Shown: positions 25,483 through 36,806 of the stretch, in pieces
Numbering within the stretch: the first letter of the stretch is position 1
Layout: each line of letters begins with the position of its first letter
Assembly (NCBI GenBank): GCA_951799425.1
Contig: OX637391.1
Location: forward strand, 52,237,069-52,301,068
From: Ilex aquifolium
Taxonomy: Eukaryota > Streptophyta > Magnoliopsida > Aquifoliales > Aquifoliaceae
DNA length: 64,000 nt
Reading direction: 5' to 3'
Made by a program: the position numbers and the translations under genes
The notes under the pieces: model-generated
The model's database searches: none
What the model was told of the DNA's origin: nothing
Seen by the model: only the letters and a program-made list of their open reading frames with translations

Positions 25483-28140
25483 AAACATAAATACACTTTT
25501 TTTGTTAACATTATCACTTTTTTGGTTAAGATTACCATTTTTTTTGTTAAGAGTACCACTTTATTGGTTAACATTGCCACTTTTTTGGTTAAGAGTACCA
25601 CTTTTTTAGTTAACATTACCACTTTTTTGGTTAAGAGTCCCACTTTTTTGGTTAACATTACAACTTTTGTGGTTAAGGGTACCACTTTTTTTGGTTAAAA
25701 TTACCACTGTTTCGATTAAGATTATAATTTTTTTGGTTAAGATTATAACTTTTTTGGTAAATGGTACAATTTTTTTTGTTAAGATTACAACTTTTTTGGT
25801 TAAGGGTACCACTTTTTTGGTTAAAATTACCACTATTTTGATTAAGGGTACCACTTTTTTGGTTAATATTACCACTTTTTTTGTGAAGAGTATCATTGTT
25901 TCGTTAAGATTACCACTTTTTTGGTTAAGATTACAAGTTTTTTTGTTAAGATTACAATTTTTTTTGTTAAGATTACAACTTTTTTAGTTAAGGGTACCAC
26001 TTTTTTTGTTAAGATTACAACTTTTTTGGTTAAAATTACAACTGTTTCGATTAAGAGCACCACTTTTTTGGTTAACATTACCACTGTTCTGGTTAAGAGC
26101 ACCACTTTTTTGGTTAACATTACCACTGTTTTAGTTAAGAGTACCATTTTTTTGGTTAACATTACCACTTTTTTGGTTAAGAGTACCATTGTTTAAGTTA
26201 AGATTACCACTTTTTTGGTTAATATTACAACTTTTTTGGTTAAGATTACACCTTTTTTGGTTAAGAGTACCACTTTTTTTTGTTAAGATTACAACTTTTT
26301 TGGTTAAGGGTACCATTTTTTTAGTTAAAATTACCACTAATTCGATTAAGAGTACCATTTTTTTGGTTAAGAGTACGATTGTTTAAGTTAAGATTACCAC
26401 TTTTTTTGTTAATATTACAACTTTTTTGGTTAAGATTACACATTTTTTGGTTAAGAGTACCACTTTTTTTTGTTAAAATTACAACTTTTTTGGTTAAGGG
26501 TACCACTTTTTTGGTTAAAATTACCACTAATTTGATTAAGAGTACCACTTTTTTGGTTAAAATTACAACTTTTTTGGTTAACATTACCACTGTTTTAGTT
26601 AAGAGCACCACTTTTTTGGTTAACATTACCACTGTTTTAGTTAAGAGTACCACTTTTTTTGTTAATATTACCATTTTTTTGGTTAAGAGTACCATTGTTT
26701 TGGTTAACATTACCACTTTTTTGGTTAACATTATCACTGTTTTGGTTAAGAGTACCACTGTTTTGGATAACATTACCACTATTTTGGTTAAGAGTACCAC
26801 TTTTTTTGTTAAGAGTACCATTGTTTTGGTTAATAGTACCACTTTTTTGGTTAATATTATCACTGTTTTGGTTAAGAGTACCACTTTTTTGGTTAACATT
26901 ACCATTGCTTTGGTTAACATTACCACTCTTTTGGTTAAGAGTACTACTGTTTTGGATAACATTACCACTAATTTAGTTAAGAGTACAACTTTTTTGGTAA
27001 ACATTACACTTTTTTGGTTAACATTACCACTGTTTTGGTTAAGAGTACCACTTTTTTGGTTAACATTACCACTGTTTTGGTTAACAGTACCACTGTTTTA
27101 GTTAAGAGTATCACTCTTTTGGTTAATATTACCACTGTTTTGGTTAAGATTACCACTTTTTTTGTCAAGAGTACCACTGTTTTGGTTAACATTACCACTG
27201 TTTTGGTTAACAGTACCACTGTTTTGGTTAATATTACCACTGTTTTGGTTAAGATTACCACTTTGTTTGTTAAGATTACCACTATTTTGGTTAAGAGTAC
27301 CATTTTTTTTGTTAAGAGTACCATTATTTTGGTTAAGAGTACCACTTTTTTTGTTAATATTATCACTTTTTTTGTTAACATTACCACTGTTTTGGTTAAC
27401 ATTACCACTCTTTTGGTTAAGAGTACTACTGTTTTGGATAATATTACCACTAATTTAGTTAAGAGTACCACTTTTTTGGTTAAGATTACCACTTTTTTTT
27501 GGTTAAAATTACCGCTATTTTGGTTAATAGTACCACTGTTTTGGTTAAGAGTACCACTCTTTTGGTTAACATTACCACTGTTTTGGTCAACATTACCACT
27601 GTTTTGGTTAAGAATACTACTGTTTTGGTTAAGATTACCACTGTTTTGGTTAAGATTACCACTAATTTAGTTAAGAGTACCATTTTTTTGGTTAAGATTA
27701 CCACTTTTTTTTGGTTAAAATTACCGCTATTTTGGTTAATAGTACCACTGTTTTGGTTAAGAGTACCACTCTTTTGGTTAACATTACCACTGTTTTGGTC
27801 AACATTACCACTGTTTTGGTTAAGAGTACTACTGTTTTGGTTAAGATTACCGCTGTTTTGGTTAAGATTACCACTTTTTTTAGTTAAGATTATCACTGTT
27901 TTGGGTAAGATTACCACTCTTTTGGTTAATATTACCACTATTTTGGTTAAGAGTACCACTTTTTTTTGTTAAGATTACCATTGTTTTAGTTAAGAGCACC
28001 ACTTTTTTGGTTATGATTAATATTACACTATTTTGGTAAGAGTATGACAGTTTTGGTAAACATTACCACTTTTTTGGTTAAGATTACCACTTTTTTGGTT
28101 AATATTACCACTTTTTTGGTTAATATTACCACTTTTTTGG
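25483..28140. repeat. 2.7-kb minisatellite of a 21-bp unit
   Basis: About 125 head-to-tail copies of a unit close to GGTTAAGAGTACCACTTTTT (plus one T). Variants have AAGATTACC, AACATTACC or AATATTACC in the centre. Because 21 nt is seven codons and the unit rarely contains a stop, open frames of up to 240 codons arise on both strands (for example minus-strand VVLLTKK heptads). They are a by-product of the repeat, not genes. Near 27,500-27,900 a higher-order period of about 212 bp is visible. Confidence 0.95.
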
Positions 28141-28345
28141 TAGCGATCAATATCTAGGTAGCGATCAAGATTGGGATCAAGTAGCGATCAAGGGACCAAG
28201 TAGCGATCAAGATTGCGATCAAGAGTTTCAGACTGTAGCGATCAAGAGTGAAGTTTGCAATCAAGATTGCGATCAAAAGCTTCACTGTAGCGATCAAGAG
28301 TGAAGTTTGCAATCAAGATTGGGATCAAGCGATCGGAGCAGCAAT
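28138..28345. repeat. GCGATCAAG short tandem array
   Basis: Directly follows the 21-bp array. Repeated words TAGCGATCAAGATT and GATCAAGAGTGAAGTTTGC form units of about 50 bp. Isolated copies of the same words occur at about 24,610, 28,720 and 28,980-29,050. Confidence 0.85.
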
Positions 28346-28780
28346 CAAAATTAATATATTTAATTAACATAACAAATTAATATTACATTAAAACATTCAA
28401 TTCATCAAATTAATATTAAAATTCAACTTAATTAATATTAAATTCATCCAATTTATATCTATAATCATTCAATTAATATTTAATTCATTCGATTAACATC
28501 CAATAAAAATTCACTTTGTAAGCTAACATTCAATTTCATGAATTTATATTTAATTTATCAAATTAACTTCCATCTACCATTCAACTCATCAAATTACATT
28601 AACATTCGTATCCATCCAATTAACACCTTAAATAATCGTCAATTAAGCAAATTCGTCCAATTAACCATCAATTAATCAAATTAACATCTAAATCTATTTA
28701 ATTTGATGGCTATCGAGTATGTAGCGATCGGAATCAAACTTGAATCGCTTGTTTTTAATTTAAAGCAAAAAGTAACTTTG
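28346..28780. other. AT-rich spacer
   Basis: Low-complexity AATTAATATT-type sequence between the GCGATCAAG array and the right AT-rich block; nothing coding is seen. Confidence 0.5.
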
Positions 28781-29400
28781 TTCTAATTTATTTAGTGGTG
28801 AACTTAATTTCTATTATTTTTATACTTATACAGAAAATTTAATTTCACGCCAACTATTTTAATTTTTTGTTATATTTTTATTTCATGTTTAAATATAATA
28901 AATAATTATCATTTTAATTTCTATTATCACTTATCACTTAATTTTAAGGTAGATCAAGTAGGATCAAAGTAGTGGGATCAAGTGTTTGCAATCAGCGATC
29001 AAGAGCTTCACACAATAGCGATCAAGAGGGTTTCCGGCGATCAAGTTGCTTTTGTTAACATTAAATTACACTTATAACCCTAAATTATCACTCTTTTTCA
29101 AATTTTTCCTCATATTTTTTATATTACACCCTCAACTATGTAATTAGTTTCATATTATCCCAAATTTTTTTACCTATTTTAATTTAACGCAAAAAGTATA
29201 CCCAAATATGATAATTTTGTTCTAATTTATTTAGTGGTAAACTTAATTTCTATTATTTTTAACTTAATCTATAATGTTAATTTAATTTCACTCAATAACT
29301 CCAACTATTTTAATTTTTTGTTATATTTTTATTTCATGTTTAAATATAATAAATAATTATCATTTTAATTTTTATTATCACTTAATTTTAAAGTGTATAG
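28781..29400. repeat. AT-rich block, right copies of the direct repeat
   Basis: Two partial copies (about 28,781-28,940 and 29,065-29,400) of the block at 24,640-25,180, in the same orientation, separated by further GCGATCAAG words. A 32-bp tandem duplication (GTATAGGGGTTCATGTT) follows at about 29,393-29,445. Confidence 0.6.
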
Positions 29401-29990
29401 GGGTTCATGTTTTAATTCTTTAAAGTGTATAGGGGTTCATGTTCATTCAATAACTTGTAAATTTTTGTTTATATTTTTATTTCATGAAGTATATACCGAA
29501 ACCGGTGAAACCGATTATAAGTTTTTATGAGTTTTGGTGTGGACAGGTGGCAAGCGGTCAATTGATTTCATTTTTCGGTATCGTACCCATTTTTGTCTTT
29601 TCGATACCGAAACCAACTCCTAAATTGAAAAGGAAACTGACCAGAATAATTTTGATAAATCATTCTATACAGCCACATTGTCAATTGTTCACATGTATTT
29701 ACTATTCACAAAGATAATGTCAGAAGGTGGACAAATTGCAACATTGTTCTAAGCTCTATCAAGTATCAAAATTGCATTTTAAAATCCAATTGCAACCATA
29801 TGTGGGGTCTACCCAACTGAAAATACTTGGCAATTTTCTTAAGACTGACTCCAAAATACAAGCATAATCATTTTTCAAGTTCAAGTAGAATCTAAATCAC
29901 ATTGCAATTAAATGCATTATGCCCAACAAAAACAAACAGTTCATTTATAAATTGATCCATAAAACCATACTGATCTGGCTATAAACTCAC

Positions 29991-30188
29991 TGCAAGAGGC
30001 TTTTGCATGAACAAATTGACAAAATCTCTAAGCTCCAATGTGAGACCCATTGCCAACATAATGAACCCAAGTGACAAGCTATACGAAGTAGGACCTTTCT
30101 CCACAAACCATGAAAAAGTGGATGGTCTCAGGAAAGCAACAATCACCCCAACTGTCACATAGTCTGGGTACAGACTTGATGCAGTGGC
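29991..30188 (-). pseudogene. isolated exon of a plastid BASS-family transporter gene
   Basis: A 198-bp segment reads 66 codons including YPDYVTVGVIVAFLRPSTF and SYSLSLGFIMLAMGLTLEL. This is the first transmembrane part of plant bile-acid:sodium-symporter-like (BASS, probably BASS1-type) chloroplast envelope carriers. It keeps an acceptor AG (30,190-30,189) and a donor GTGAGT (29,990), so genomic rather than spliced DNA was copied. The exons that should precede (transit peptide) or follow (remaining helices) were not found within several kb. An imperfect 31-bp duplication (GGGGTGGATTTTGGTGAG) adjoins its 5' side. It lies in a repeat province, so capture by a transposon is plausible. Expression as a transporter is unlikely. 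Confidence 0.7.
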
Positions 30189-30240
30189 CTCCCCCCGCAA
30201 GTCATTCCTCACCAAAATCCACCCCCTGCAATTCATTTCT

Positions 30241-31094
30241 CACCAAAACCCACCCCCCCCTGCAATTTAAAGGTTTACGGGTATGAATTTTTTGTTCAAG
30301 AAACTTGCAGGTTTGAGAAATCAAAATTGACTTTACCAAAAAAAACTAACTTACTTAACAGGTACCGTATTAAGTTAACACGAGAATTGAGGTCGTAGCT
30401 ACCGAGGAATAAAGGGAATTTCATCAATTTTTCGAATATATTGAAGCTTTGAATATATAACACAAAATTTTATTTACTGTTCCTCGAAATGGAGAAAGAT
30501 TCAAAAAAAAAAAAAAAAACTGAAGCAAACCTACATACAAATTGAGAGGGAAGTATTTTGCAGAGTCGCTCCTACCCGAACAAAACTAAAGGGCAACCAA
30601 ATACAATAAAGTCCTCAAATATACAGATCTATGTATATTGTGGTGAAAAAAATACAAAAAAAACAAAAAAAAGGGCTATGATGTACAGATCTATGTAGAT
30701 CTATGCATATATATACATAGATCTATACAAGTAAAGGGGTTACACTTACCCTCACAGCGAGTGGAAGCCCCTTCGTCGATCTTCTTCTTCATCGACCCCT
30801 AAGTGATATTGTCTTCTTCTTCGTCGTTGCTGAGATAGAGAGAGAGTTGCTGAGAGAGAGAAGAGATGAGACAGTCGTTGCTGAGATAGAAGAGAGAGAG
30901 TTGCTGAAACAGAGAAGAGAAGAGAGAGGGGTTGTGAGGACGTTGGATTTGTGAGAACGAAAATACAAAAAAGACCTCATATTTATAGTTCATGACATTA
31001 AGTGGTTTTTTGTGGCTAACAGGACTCGAGGTTGAGACCTCATTTAAACAAAAAAACGCGTGTTTTGTGTTTCGCTTGTTTCCTGGAACACAAA
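30241..31094. other. spacer with GA-rich imperfect tandem repeats
   Basis: From about 30,830 to 30,940 the phrase GAGAGTTGCTGAGA recurs with variations in a GA-rich stretch. No coding region was recognised. Confidence 0.5.
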
Positions 31095-32342
31095 GGCCAT
31101 GTTTGGTTTGTGTCTGCAAAACAGTTTTTTGTTCTCAAAATTTTAAAAACACCCAAATCCTGTTTGTTTAGCATTTTTGTTCTCCAAATTTTCGAAAATT
31201 TTGAGAATTGAGATGTAATTTCAGAGAACAACAAAAAGATGTTTTCATTGTTTTCTAAGGTAAAATGAAAACAAGGGAAACAACTCCTCCTCTTTAATGA
31301 GATCCACCCATCAAACTTCTTTAGCAGCATTTTTTTTCTTTCAACCGAGAACCACTCAACCCAACCGAGAACCACTCAAAGTTCTTCACTGTTTTCAGAA
31401 CCTCCTCTCTCTCTCTCTGCAACGATCTCCGGCGATCTCCGGCGAAGACGAAGACAGATCTCCGGCGAAGACGAAGACAGATCTTCATCTCCTCTCTCTC
31501 TCTCTCTCTCTGCAACTCCTCCTCTTTAACAAAGACGAAGAGGTTTTTTTTTTCTAGATCTGGGTTCTCGGTTTGGGTGGTGGTTGTGGGTGTTGGGTGA
31601 TTCTCGGTGTGGGTTGGTGGTGGTTGTGGGTGTTGGGTGGTTCTCGGTTTGGGTTGGTGGTGGTGGTTGTGGGTTTCGATGGTGGTGGGTTTTGGGTGAT
31701 GGTGGTTCTCGGTTTGGGTTGGTGGTGGTGGTTGTGGGTTTCGGTGGTGGTGGGTTTTGGGTGGTGGTGGTTCTCGGTTTGGGTTGGTGGTGGTGGTTGT
31801 GGGTTTCGGTGGTGGTGGGTTTTGGGTGGTGGTGGTTCTCGGTTTGGGTTGGTGGTGGTGGTTGTGGGTTTCGGTGGTGGTGGGTTTTGGGTGGTGGTCT
31901 TGGTGGTGGGTGTTGGGTGGTTCTCGGTGGTGGTTGTGGGTGTTGGGTGGTTCTCGGTTTGGGTTGATGGTGGGTGGTGGTTGTGGCTGTTGGGTGGTGG
32001 CGGTCAATCGGAGAAGGGGATTGATTGGGTGGTGGTTGTGGCTTTGGTGGTGGTTCGGTGGTGGCTCTGTGTGTTGTGTGGGTGTGTGTTGTGTGGAGGA
32101 AATGGAGAGAAAGAGAAAGCTGGAGAGACGGAGAAAGAGAAAGATGGAGAGATTGGGGGGGGGGGGGTGGTTTGTGATAATTGTCCAAACAAGTTTTTAA
32201 TTTTTTGTTCTCTAAAACTATTTTCAAAAATATATAACCAAACAGATTTTGCAATATAAAAATTTTCAAAAACCATTTCTTAAAACTCTTCTCAAAAACT
32301 GTTTTCGGATACCTGTTTTTGAAACGCAAACCAAACAGGCCC
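31095..32342. mobile_element. non-autonomous terminal-inverted-repeat DNA transposon
   Basis: The left end GGCCATGTTTGGTTTGTG continues to AAAACAG. The reverse complement of the right end, GGGCCTGTTTGGTTTGCG, also continues to AAAACAG. Inverted similarity runs on, with gaps, through AT-rich subterminal DNA. Its 1.25 kb has no transposase; the interior is a purine-rich part and a 65-bp minisatellite. No clear target duplication was seen, so the superfamily (hAT or Mutator-like) is open. Confidence 0.6.
31563..31965. repeat. 65-bp GT-rich minisatellite
   Basis: Units begin GGTTCTCGGTTTGGGTTGG. Starts at 31,639, 31,704, 31,769 and 31,834 fix the 65-bp period, and shorter variants flank them. 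Because 65 is not a multiple of three, each frame cycles through all phases. The unit has no stop in several frames on either strand, which explains the long Gly/Trp/Val- and Pro/Thr/His-rich open frames here. Confidence 0.9.
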
Positions 32343-32789
32343 AAATTTTTTGTTCCCATTTTTTTGTCTTTGTCTCCAAAACAATTAATATAAAACAAAA
32401 ACAAAAACATTATCCAAACATGTTTTTGTTTTCATTTTTAACAAAAATTGAAAATAAAAACACAAAATACAAGACAAAGACAAAACAAACAACCCATAAA
32501 TTTCTAGATTTCGTCGTAAACTTAATTAGTTATTTTCAATTACGTAAATTAATAGTTCAAATCGTACTCAAAGATAAGGCATTTTTCATTTTTATAGGAA
32601 TTTATAATCATTAAATCTTTTAAAAGAATAAAATCTTATCATTAAAAATTTGAGTCTATCTTAATTTGAGTCTCATTTGAATAAAAATTTGAGTCTCCCT
32701 TATGTAGTTTGAGTCAAAGATTGGAGCTTGTTTTTTTTTTTTTTTTTACTCAAATTTAAATTTGAGTAAAGAGTGGAGATGACCTTATA

Positions 32790-33170
32790 GACTACATCGA
32801 GGGGTTTAGTCAGTAGGTGTGGTAAATAGTTTGGACTAAAAAAAAAAGAAGAAAATCGCCTTCAATTTTAATTTCCTCCCCCGCACTTTCAATTATCTCA
32901 ATTTAATCATTCAACTATCAATTTTATCTCAATTAAGTCTTTTCATTTATTTTCTCCGTTAGATTCTAAAAGTAAAAATATACGAAATGACTTAATTGAG
33001 ACAAAATTAATAGTTAAGGGAGGATAGAAGAATGACTAAAGTCCATCATTTTCTTTTACAATAATCTCACATTAAAAATAGTGAAACTTATTAGATAAAT
33101 CAGTTTGAACTTTGAAGTACACTTTATCAAATAATACGGCTATGATGAAGATCAGTATGATATGATAAAT
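32790..33170. repeat. foldback-bearing repeat, copy 1
   Basis: Begins GACTACATCGAGGGGTTTAG. It contains a foldback whose left arm reads CTCAATTAAGTCTTTTC and whose right arm, reversed, reads CTCAATTAAGTCATTTCG. Copy 2 follows about 1 kb downstream in the same orientation. Confidence 0.7.
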
Positions 33171-33800
33171 TGGAACAACATTGACCACAAAAATAGAAAA
33201 TATTAATTATTTCAAGTTTCAGGAGAGATGTCCAAACCAAAATCCTCATATATAACCAAGCATAAGAAATTAGATAAACTACTCATAAACTCAACAGGGT
33301 CTTAACCCAAACTTAAAAACTACACATATGCATATACTGAAAAAATACACATGAATGAAAACGAAAACAAGAAAAATGAATGAAAGAATGAATGCCTAAG
33401 TGAAAAATGAATGAAATAATTAAATGAAAAATGAATGAGGGGCACGAAATCTGGTTTCGATACTGTACTGTATGGCAATCTCTGTAAGAATAGAAGTAGA
33501 TTTAATTCAGAACAAGTGACTCATTATTGTGATTCTATTGGCGTTCACTGCAATTGACGAAGAAGAACTTGGAGAATGAGCTGAGAAGAAAGTGGGAGAA
33601 ACATGCTCTGTTTGACGAAGAAAAAGCGGGAGAAGAAGGGGATCTCTGTTTTTGATAAGAGAATTTGGCTAAAACGACATCATTTTTGTGCAGGGTTTAA
33701 AAAAAAAAGAAGGCAAAAGAGCCTAAAACTACTCTGTTTTATTAAACCGCATTTCATGCGATAAGTGCTAAACCGTAGAGGAGTCGGACCGATACTTGCA

Positions 33801-34151
33801 GACTACATCAAGGGGTTTAGCCAGTGGGTGTGATAAATAGTTTGGACTTAAAAAAAAAGGGAAATCGCCTTCGATTTTAATCTCCTCCCCCATACTTTTA
33901 ATTATCTCAATTTAATCTTTCAATTATCAATTTCATTTCAATTAAGTCTTTTCATATATTTCTTACGTTAGATTCTAACGGTGAAAATAGATGAAATGAA
34001 TTAATTGAAATAAAACTGATAATTAAGGGAGGATAGAAGAATTTCTTTTACAATAATCTCACAGTGAAACTTATAGATATGTCAGTTTCAACTTTGAAGT
34101 ACGCTTTATCGAGTAATATGGTTATGATAAATATCTGTGTGACATGATAAA
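33801..34151. repeat. foldback-bearing repeat, copy 2
   Basis: Direct copy of 32,790-33,170, with about 80% identity judged by eye including the outer flanks and the internal foldback. The 630-bp spacer between the copies shows no gene. Confidence 0.7.
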
Positions 34152-34930
34152 AGGGCTATTTCCGCCAAGGAACTTATGTGAAAGACTAGGGAAAATGCAT
34201 TTTATCCTCCTATCATTGATTTTGTGGAGAATTGGCATAATTCTTGAGTTTCAAAAAATTTAACCTTCACAGGTTATAAAATAAAGTGCAACCGATGTGT
34301 TTTAACAAGTATTTTCTTTAAAATATTTTTCCCAAATGGGAATGCTACCCAAAGTTTACCTTAACTCGATCAAAAAAAAAAATTGGTGCAAAACTTTATT
34401 TTAACCGCTCATTTTTAAACTCGTGATTACAATATAAATTTCAGATGCTAGCAATTGAGGCTACCTATGCAGGATGATCTCATGCCAACATATTCTTAGT
34501 ATACATGTCAAGAAGAAAACTTTAAGAGCAATGTTAGACAGATTTAAAATTTTGACTTGATGATATGACTGTTATATTTATTATTGATTTATCGGTAGAT
34601 TTCAGTATTTATTGAGACCCACTACCTATTCAATGATATTGATTAATTAAATCAATTTTTGTTATGTCTATTTAGCATTTTCCAAACCTCAAAATGGTCG
34701 CTTAGAAAGAAGGAAAAAAAGAAAGATAAAGGTGGGGAAAGGGAGTTCTTCTTCCCTTATTACATATGAGTGTAGATACTATCAAGTTCCTTGAAGTATA
34801 TTGGAAACATTAGGGTCTCAAATTTAAAAGATTAAACCGTTGTACTTGTGTTTGAAACCCTAATACAGAAAAGGTGATTCTATTACATTTGTTTTCCTTA
34901 TAGTCTTCATCAATGGCATTGGCACCTCTT
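34152..34930. other. intergenic upstream of the RRM-like gene
   Basis: AT-rich. It probably contains the promoter of the RRM-like gene; no specific element could be supported. Confidence 0.4.
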
Positions 34931-35136
34931 CGAAATGGTGCTTCATCCTCAACAATCACCACGCAAAAGCCACCAATGGCGTCCATTAATCTCCACATAA
35001 ATCAAAACCTTCTTCACAGAAAAAAAATTACCGCGAAATGGTGCTTCATCCTCAACAGTCACCACCGAAAAGCCACCATTAACATCCATTCATATCTATA
35101 TAAATCAAATCATTTTCCACAGAGAAAAAATTACTC
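34931..35136 (+). repeat. 103-bp tandem duplication in the leader of the RRM-like gene
   Basis: CGAAATGGTGCTTCATCCTC starts at 34,931 and again at 35,034, with similar following sequence. The duplication lies within an 81-codon open frame (34,913-35,158) that would be an upstream ORF if transcription starts before it. Confidence 0.75.
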
Positions 35137-35176
35137 ATTTCCCACCAAGGGTTACTAGTAATTACAACCAGATACA

Positions 35177-36806
35177 ATGGCTTCTTCTTCAACCATATTC
35201 ACAGTCACCAATGAACAGTTCAACCTGTTTCACTCCATCGACCGAGAACTGTACTCACGGTTGATTCTCAAACTTGGCCGAGAGCCGGCGGAGTCTATGC
35301 AAGTCATGGCATTCTGGTTGTGGCTCGAAAGATCAGGCCATGGCTCTGCTGTTGTGAATAAACTGTTGTCTCTGCCCATCACTTTGATCAATGAACTTGC
35401 AGATGAAACTGTCACTTGCTTGAAATGCATAGAAAGCGACAACTTTTCTTTTCATGGTACAACTATTTCTACTCTTCAAAATGTGACAGATAGTGGTATT
35501 ACTCTTCAATTCATTCATAAGAACAGGAACAGTGTTCTTCGTGGGGTGACGAAGATTGTGAATGAGGTCTGTGCTAGGGCTTTTGAAGACATACTGAGAC
35601 AGACTTTTGGAAGGAACATACATAAACAATCCCTTTTGATTGGTTCAAATCAGGCTGGTGGGAGTGGAAGCCATCGAAGAGTTACTGCCCCTCAAATGGC
35701 TGGCAAAGTTGGTGAGTCTAGCAGTTCTGTCAACACTGAAGGAGAGAGAGTGAAAGGAACAATGGTGGGGGTTGGGTCTTATCACCCTATTATAAATGTG
35801 CCATTCTATACAAGTGTTGAAGCTATTCCTCATGTGGGTCATGGCGGAACTGTGAATTTTGGAGAAGGTATGTCTTTTTCGGAGAAAATTGGGGTTTTTG
35901 GGTATGTGGTGGGTGTAGGGAATGTGAAGAGTTATGATTTGAGTACACAGCGCCAGATTTTGAATACTGAACTGAGTGATATTTTGAGCCGTGTTAACCT
36001 AACTGTGAGGGAGGAAGAGAGAGAAGTTTCACCAGATGACAGGAGTATCTTCTTAACTTTCTCCAAAGGATACCCAATATCTGAAACTGAAGTTAGAGAC
36101 TTCTTTACCAGGTAGATAGATACCCTTTCTCCCTCTCTATCTCTTCATATTCCTCTTAATTGTATTACTTAACCCTTTAATGTCACTTTTAATTCTTCAA
36201 GTACATAAAATTTAGTTTCAATTTTATCAACTGCAGCCCTAAAATTTCAATTTGAGTTTAATGGTCTTCCAAATTGATATCAAAAAATGTCCCCGGAGAG
36301 GTGTCTTTAATTAAATGGCATGTGACATTTTCTATTATCCACCGATTTAAACCTCATCATCATCGGTTGGACCATTAAAACTCGACTCAAAAACATTTGT
36401 GGGTAGAATGAACAGACTTGGAAAAATTGGGGCCATACTTTTGGGACTAAAAATACACTTTGTCCTATTTATTTTTCTGTCTTTTTTCTTTTTGCATTGA
36501 AATTTTTTCACCAAATTTATTAGGTTTATTCATATTGACAGAAAATTTGGAGATTTTATTGAAACCATTTACATGCAAGAAGCCCCAGCTGATGAGCAAG
36601 CACTATATGCACGTCTTATAGCCCGTTCGGCGTCGGTCATTGAAGCTATCGTCGGCTGGGGAGGTAGAGCAAAGTACACTATCAATGGGAAACATGTCTG
36701 GGCCCGGAAATATGTGAAGAAGCGCCACCCAAAATCGCCACCGCGAGTAACAGCATCACCGCAGTCACAACCAGCTTCGCCGGTGGCATCGCCACCACCA
36801 CCCTGA
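35177..36806 (+). CDS. plant-specific RRM-like RNA-binding protein
   Basis: Two exons, 35,177-36,111 and 36,542-36,806, joined by a GT-AG intron, encode 399 aa from MASSSTIFTV. The N-terminal half (FNLFHSIDRELYSRL, MQVMAFWLWLERSGHG, LPITLINELADETVTCLKC) is typical of a plant family with a degenerate C-terminal RRM. The RRM begins SIFLTFSKGYPISETEVRDF (RNP2-like strand) and continues over the splice as FFTRKFGDFIETIYMQE. It ends KYTINGKHVWARKYVKKR, with the RNP1 region poorly conserved. An in-frame acceptor 18 bp earlier (36,524) would add six residues; the later one matches the family better. The tail is rich in Pro, Ala and Ser. RNA binding is inferred from the fold only; targets are unknown. 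Confidence 0.87.

Noticed and set aside
25606-27972. Long open frames (up to 240 codons) with LTKKVVM-type heptads on both strands
   Set aside because: They follow from a 21-bp tandem repeat without stops; both strands are open at once and no start context, splice signal or domain supports a gene.
28140-28345. CRISPR-like array at the GCGATCAAG repeats
   Set aside because: Repeats are short, irregular and without unique spacers of constant length, and the genome is eukaryotic.
24640-29400. Calling the direct AT-rich blocks the LTRs of a retrotransposon
   Set aside because: No TG/CA borders, primer site, polypurine tract or retroelement protein sequence was seen between them.
31526-32410. 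A 294-codon Pro/Thr/His-rich frame and Gly/Trp-rich frames opposite it
   Set aside because: They are translations of the 65-bp minisatellite inside a transposon and change frame with each unit.
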